Below, piece by piece: positions 30,144-32,950 of a DNA stretch of 32,950 nt; within the stretch, counting starts at the first letter, position 1; every line of letters begins with the position of its first letter. The notes under the pieces were generated by a model. That model worked only from the letters and a program-made list of their open reading frames with translations. It was not told the origin of the DNA and made no database searches. The stretch comes from Candidatus Fusicatenibacter intestinigallinarum (GTDB taxonomy: Bacteria; Bacillota; Clostridia; Lachnospirales; Lachnospiraceae): contig DWWU01000004.1 of assembly GCA_019119555.1 (NCBI GenBank), positions 1-32,950 of the forward strand. Reading direction: 5' to 3'. A program made the translations under genes and the position numbers.

Positions 30144-30941
30144 ATGAAACTTTGTAGTATTGCCAGCGGTTCCAGCGGAAACTGTATTTTTGCGGGAAGT
30201 GAGAGAACGAGCCTTCTGATTGATGCGGGAATCAGCGGAAAACGCGTGGAGGCAGGGCTGAACAGTCTGGACCGCACGGCGAAGGAACTGGACGGAATTC
30301 TGGTTACCCATGAGCATATCGACCATGTACAGGGACTCGGCGTTCTTGCCAGGAGATACCAGATACCGATTTATGCGACACGGGGGACGATCCGTGCAGT
30401 GATGGAATGCAGAAACCTGGGAAAATTTCCGGAAGGGATTTTCCATGAGATCCGGGAGGATGAGTCGTTTACGCTGGGAGATATGGAAATTTTCCCTTTT
30501 GCGATTTCTCATGACGCGGCGCAGCCGGTGGGTTACCGGATGGAACATGACGGGCATGCGGTCGCGGTCGCCACAGATCTTGGAGTTTATGATTCTTATA
30601 TCGTAGAACATCTGCGGGGGCTGGATGCAGTGCTGCTGGAAGCAAACCATGATGAAAAAATGCTGGAGGTCGGCTCCTATCCCTATCCTTTGAAGCGCAG
30701 GATTGCCGGGGCCAAGGGACATCTCTCCAATACGATGGCGGGGCAGCTTCTCTGTGAGATTCTCCATGACAATCTGAAGGAAGTGCTCCTGGGACATCTG
30801 AGCAAGGAAAACAATTATGAGGCGCTGGCTTATGAGACGGTAGCCGCGGAGGTGACGTCGGGGGACAATCCTTACCGCTCCGTGGATTTCCACCTCTCTG
30901 TGGCAAAACGCAGCGAGGTATCGCCGCTGATTGAGGTCTGA
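30144..30941 (+). CDS. MBL-fold metallohydrolase (WalJ/YycJ type)
   Basis: A 265-residue metallo-beta-lactamase-fold protein. Metal motif THEHIDHVQG (HxHxDH), IYATRGT, AISHDAAQPVGY (His), VATDLGVYD (Asp) and LLGHLSKENN (His). It resembles YycJ/WalJ, an exonuclease-like enzyme linked to DNA processing, which fits its neighbours polA and coaE. GAGGAAAG precedes the ATG at 30144; the frame extends upstream over the coaE stop without ribosome site. Confidence 0.88.
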   Translation: MKLCSIASGSSGNCIFAGSERTSLLIDAGISGKRVEAGLNSLDRTAKELDGILVTHEHIDHVQGLGVLARRYQIPIYATRGTIRAVMECRNLGKFPEGIFHEIREDESFTLGDMEIFPFAISHDAAQPVGYRMEHDGHAVAVATDLGVYDSYIVEHLRGLDAVLLEANHDEKMLEVGSYPYPLKRRIAGAKGHLSNTMAGQLLCEILHDNLKEVLLGHLSKENNYEALAYETVAAEVTSGDNPYRSVDFHLSVAKRSEVSPLIEV

Positions 30942-30990
30942 TACGGACCGCGCGGAAACACAAAACCGGAACTGAGAAAAGGAGAACAAA

Positions 30991-31263
30991 ATGAAGAAAA
31001 CCATTATCACCGTTGTAGGAAAAGACGCCGTTGGAATTATCGCAAAGGTCTGCAATTATCTGGCGGACAATCAGGTAAATATCGAAGATATTTCACAGAC
31101 TATTGTGCAGGGATATTTTAACATGATTATCGTGGCTGATATTTCCGAGAGCCCGAAATCCAATGCCGAGATGGCGAAGGAACTGGAAAAGGTAGGGGAA
31201 GAGATCGGAGTCGTCATTCGCTGCCAGCATGAAGATATTTTCAATATGATGCATCGGATCTGA
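30991..31263 (+). CDS. ACT-domain protein (UPF0237)
   Basis: A 90-residue single ACT domain starting MKKTIITVVGKDAVGIIAKVCNYL split over the first strand and helix, with VNIEDISQTIVQGYF. ACT domains bind amino acids or other small ligands; this stand-alone type nearly always precedes a UPF0210 gene, as here, 18 bases downstream. AAAGGAG lies before the ATG. The ligand is unknown. Confidence 0.92.
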   Translation: MKKTIITVVGKDAVGIIAKVCNYLADNQVNIEDISQTIVQGYFNMIIVADISESPKSNAEMAKELEKVGEEIGVVIRCQHEDIFNMMHRI

Positions 31264-31281
31264 GCCAAAGGAGATAAGTAG

Positions 31282-32646
31282 ATGATTAACCTGTTTGAAG
31301 TAAAAGAGACCAATGAGATGATCACCAAGGAAAATCTGGATGTGCGCACGATTACCCTGGGGATCAGTCTGATGGATTGTATCGATTCCAATCTGGATAA
31401 GGTAAACCGCAAGATTTATGACAAGATTACAACGATGGCGCGCAATCTGGTGGCTACCGGAGAGGAGATCGAGGCAGAATACGGCGTTCCCATCGTCAAC
31501 AAGCGGATTTCCGTGACCCCGATCGCTCTGGTGGGCGGTTCCGCCTGCAAGACTCCGGAGGATTTTGTGACCATAGCCGAGACCCTGGACCGTGCGGCCA
31601 AGGAGGTAGGCGTCAATTTCCTCGGAGGATATTCTGCGCTGGTGAGCAAGGGAATGACAAAGGCGGACGAACTGCTGATCCGCTCGATTCCTCAGGCAAT
31701 GGCGCGGACCGAGAGAGTTTGCAGTTCTGTGAATCTCGGTTCCACAAAGACCGGCATCAATATGGATGCGGTGAAACTGATGGGAGAGATTATCAAGGCG
31801 ACGGCGGAGGCAACCAGAGAGAACAGCTGTATGGGCTGTGCGAAGCTGGTGGTGTTCTGCAATGCGCCGGACGACAATCCGTTTATGGCCGGAGCATTTC
31901 ATGGAGTGACTGAGGCGGATGCGATCATCAATGTGGGCGTTTCCGGACCGGGAGTGGTGAAATGTGCGCTGGAGAAAGTCCGGGGCGCGGATTTTGAGGT
32001 TTTATGTGAGACCATCAAGAAGACAGCGTTCAAGATTACCCGTGTGGGACAGCTGGTTGCCCAGGAAGCGTCGAGAAGAATGGGCGTTCCGTTTGGAATC
32101 ATCGATCTTTCCCTGGCTCCTACGCCGGCGATTGGAGATTCCGTGGCGGAAATCCTGGAAGAGATCGGCTTGGAATCCGCAGGTGCACCGGGAACGACGG
32201 CGGCTCTGGCGATGCTCAATGACCAGGTGAAAAAGGGCGGCGTGATGGCATCCTCCTATGTAGGAGGATTAAGCGGCGCGTTTATTCCGGTTTCCGAGGA
32301 TCAGGGAATGATCGATGCGGTGAACGAGGGCGCTCTGACGCTGGAGAAGCTGGAAGCGATGACCTGCGTCTGCTCGGTGGGCCTCGATATGATTGCCATT
32401 CCGGGAGATACGAAAGCGTCTACGATCTCCGGAATCATCGCTGATGAGATGGCAATCGGCATGGTCAATCAGAAGACAACCGCAGTGCGGCTCATTCCGG
32501 TGATCGGAAAAGGAGTAGGAGACACGGTGGAATTCGGCGGCCTGCTCGGATATGCGCCGGTTATGCCGGTGAATTCCTTCTCCTGTGAGGCGTTTGTGAA
32601 CAGAAAGGGAAGAATCCCGGCGCCGATTCACAGCTTTAAAAACTGA
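31282..32646 (+). CDS. UPF0210 (DUF711) family protein
   Basis: A 454-residue protein of the conserved UPF0210/PFL-like family, with [15 protein letters not shown] near the N-terminus, [39 protein letters not shown] in two parts, [20 protein letters not shown] and ETC-like C-terminal [15 protein letters not shown]. It has distant similarity to formate C-acetyltransferase-type proteins but no glycyl-radical motif I can see; the function is unknown. AAAGGAGAT precedes the ATG. In one operon with the ACT protein and followed by a strong terminator. Confidence 0.92.
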   Translation: MINLFEVKETNEMITKENLDVRTITLGISLMDCIDSNLDKVNRKIYDKITTMARNLVATGEEIEAEYGVPIVNKRISVTPIALVGGSACKTPEDFVTIAETLDRAAKEVGVNFLGGYSALVSKGMTKADELLIRSIPQAMARTERVCSSVNLGSTKTGINMDAVKLMGEIIKATAEATRENSCMGCAKLVVFCNAPDDNPFMAGAFHGVTEADAIINVGVSGPGVVKCALEKVRGADFEVLCETIKKTAFKITRVGQLVAQEASRRMGVPFGIIDLSLAPTPAIGDSVAEILEEIGLESAGAPGTTAALAMLNDQVKKGGVMASSYVGGLSGAFIPVSEDQGMIDAVNEGALTLEKLEAMTCVCSVGLDMIAIPGDTKASTISGIIADEMAIGMVNQKTTAVRLIPVIGKGVGDTVEFGGLLGYAPVMPVNSFSCEAFVNRKGRIPAPIHSFKN

Positions 32647-32666
32647 TTTTTCTGCAGAGCAAAAAA

Positions 32667-32712
32667 GGGCCTGTGAAAAACGTGAATGCGTTGTTTCACA
32701 GGCCCGTTTCTG
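32667..32712 (+). terminator. Terminator after UPF0210 gene
   Basis: GGGCCTGTGAAA (32667-32678) pairs perfectly with TTTCACAGGCCC (32694-32705), then GTTTCTGTC. The usual T run is cut by the intron start at 32715. Confidence 0.85.
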
Positions 32713-32714
32713 TC

Positions 32715-32950
32715 GTGCGCCTGGCGGCGCACGTTTCTAGCGGGTGCAAGTCCCGAATCCGCCCGGTAGTGGGAAGGATATAGCCGAAAGCAAAGGTGTT
32801 GCAGGTGACTGCAAATCTGAAGGAAGCTGGATGTGGGGAACCTACTAACCCACGGGCAAACCTCTGGTCTGACGGACAGAAACCGCATAGAAGGCTGTAC
32901 ATGAGGGTAAGTCTGCGACACAAGACGAAGCCCGATAGCTACACGGAATC
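32715..32950 (+). mobile_element. 5' part of a group II intron, cut by window end
   Basis: Begins GTGCGCC-TGGC-GGCGCAC, the GUGCG 5' end and first stem of bacterial group II introns, followed by GCGGGTGCAAGTCCCG, GCCGAAAGCAAAGG, AATCTGAAGGAAGCTGG, GGTCTGACGGACAGAAACC and AGAAGGCTGTACATG, the familiar domain I segments. Reverse-transcriptase coding sequence should lie beyond the window. It sits 10 bases after a terminator stem, the preferred target of class C introns, although the class cannot be decided from this part. Confidence 0.82.

Overview
The window looks like the chromosome of an anaerobic, spore-forming Clostridia member, probably Lachnospiraceae-like. Evidence: a cotJABC spore-coat operon, a SEDS-family FtsW/SpoVE protein, an ACT-domain plus UPF0210 gene pair, a D-lactate dehydrogenase behind a Rex-like site, strong AGGAGG ribosome sites, moderately high G+C and many intergenic palindromes. 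The taxon is inferred from gene content only.

Main result: the spore-coat gene cotJC is split by a 6,376-bp intervening element. The 5' piece (7580-7680) follows cotJA and cotJB. The 3' piece (14057-14579) lies 6.4 kb away. A 14-bp direct repeat, GGAGGTCCCGATGG, marks both junctions (7667-7680 and 14043-14056). Recombination between the copies restores one 207-codon CotJC frame, and the junction reads SQYGGPDG-EMGAS as expected for the family. The element carries a large serine recombinase whose upstream region resembles a mother-cell sigma-E promoter, and a small divergent ORF that could be a directionality factor. It also carries a four-gene molybdenum-hydroxylase (xanthine dehydrogenase type) operon. 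The architecture matches skin elements in sigK and SP-beta in spsM: a developmental gene that must be rebuilt by site-specific excision.

Layout. 1-900: a broken FMN reductase joined to a DnaC-like ATPase fragment, divergent from an HxlR regulator with clear operators. 900-5600: cupin, alpha-hydroxy-acid oxidase, sugar isomerase and a Lon-like AAA+ ATPase without protease domain. 5750-6931: deoB. 7046-14579: cotJ operon with the intervening element. 14700-16620: autoregulated MarR and MATE efflux pump. 17068-20241: membrane glycerophosphodiesterase and FtsW/SpoVE. 20445-24923: acyl carrier protein, a sirtuin with a degenerate active site, gltX and a UvrD-like helicase. 25043-26035: ldhA on the minus strand. 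26460-32646: zinc-finger membrane protein, polA, coaE, MBL hydrolase, ACT protein and UPF0210 protein. 32715 to the end: the 5' part of a group II intron placed just after a terminator.

A family of modular palindromic repeats is scattered through the intergenic regions. The full form is 133 bp (two copies) and contains two hairpins plus a terminal 28-nt palindrome. Most copies are the 28-nt palindrome alone, and some supply the stop codons of neighbouring genes.
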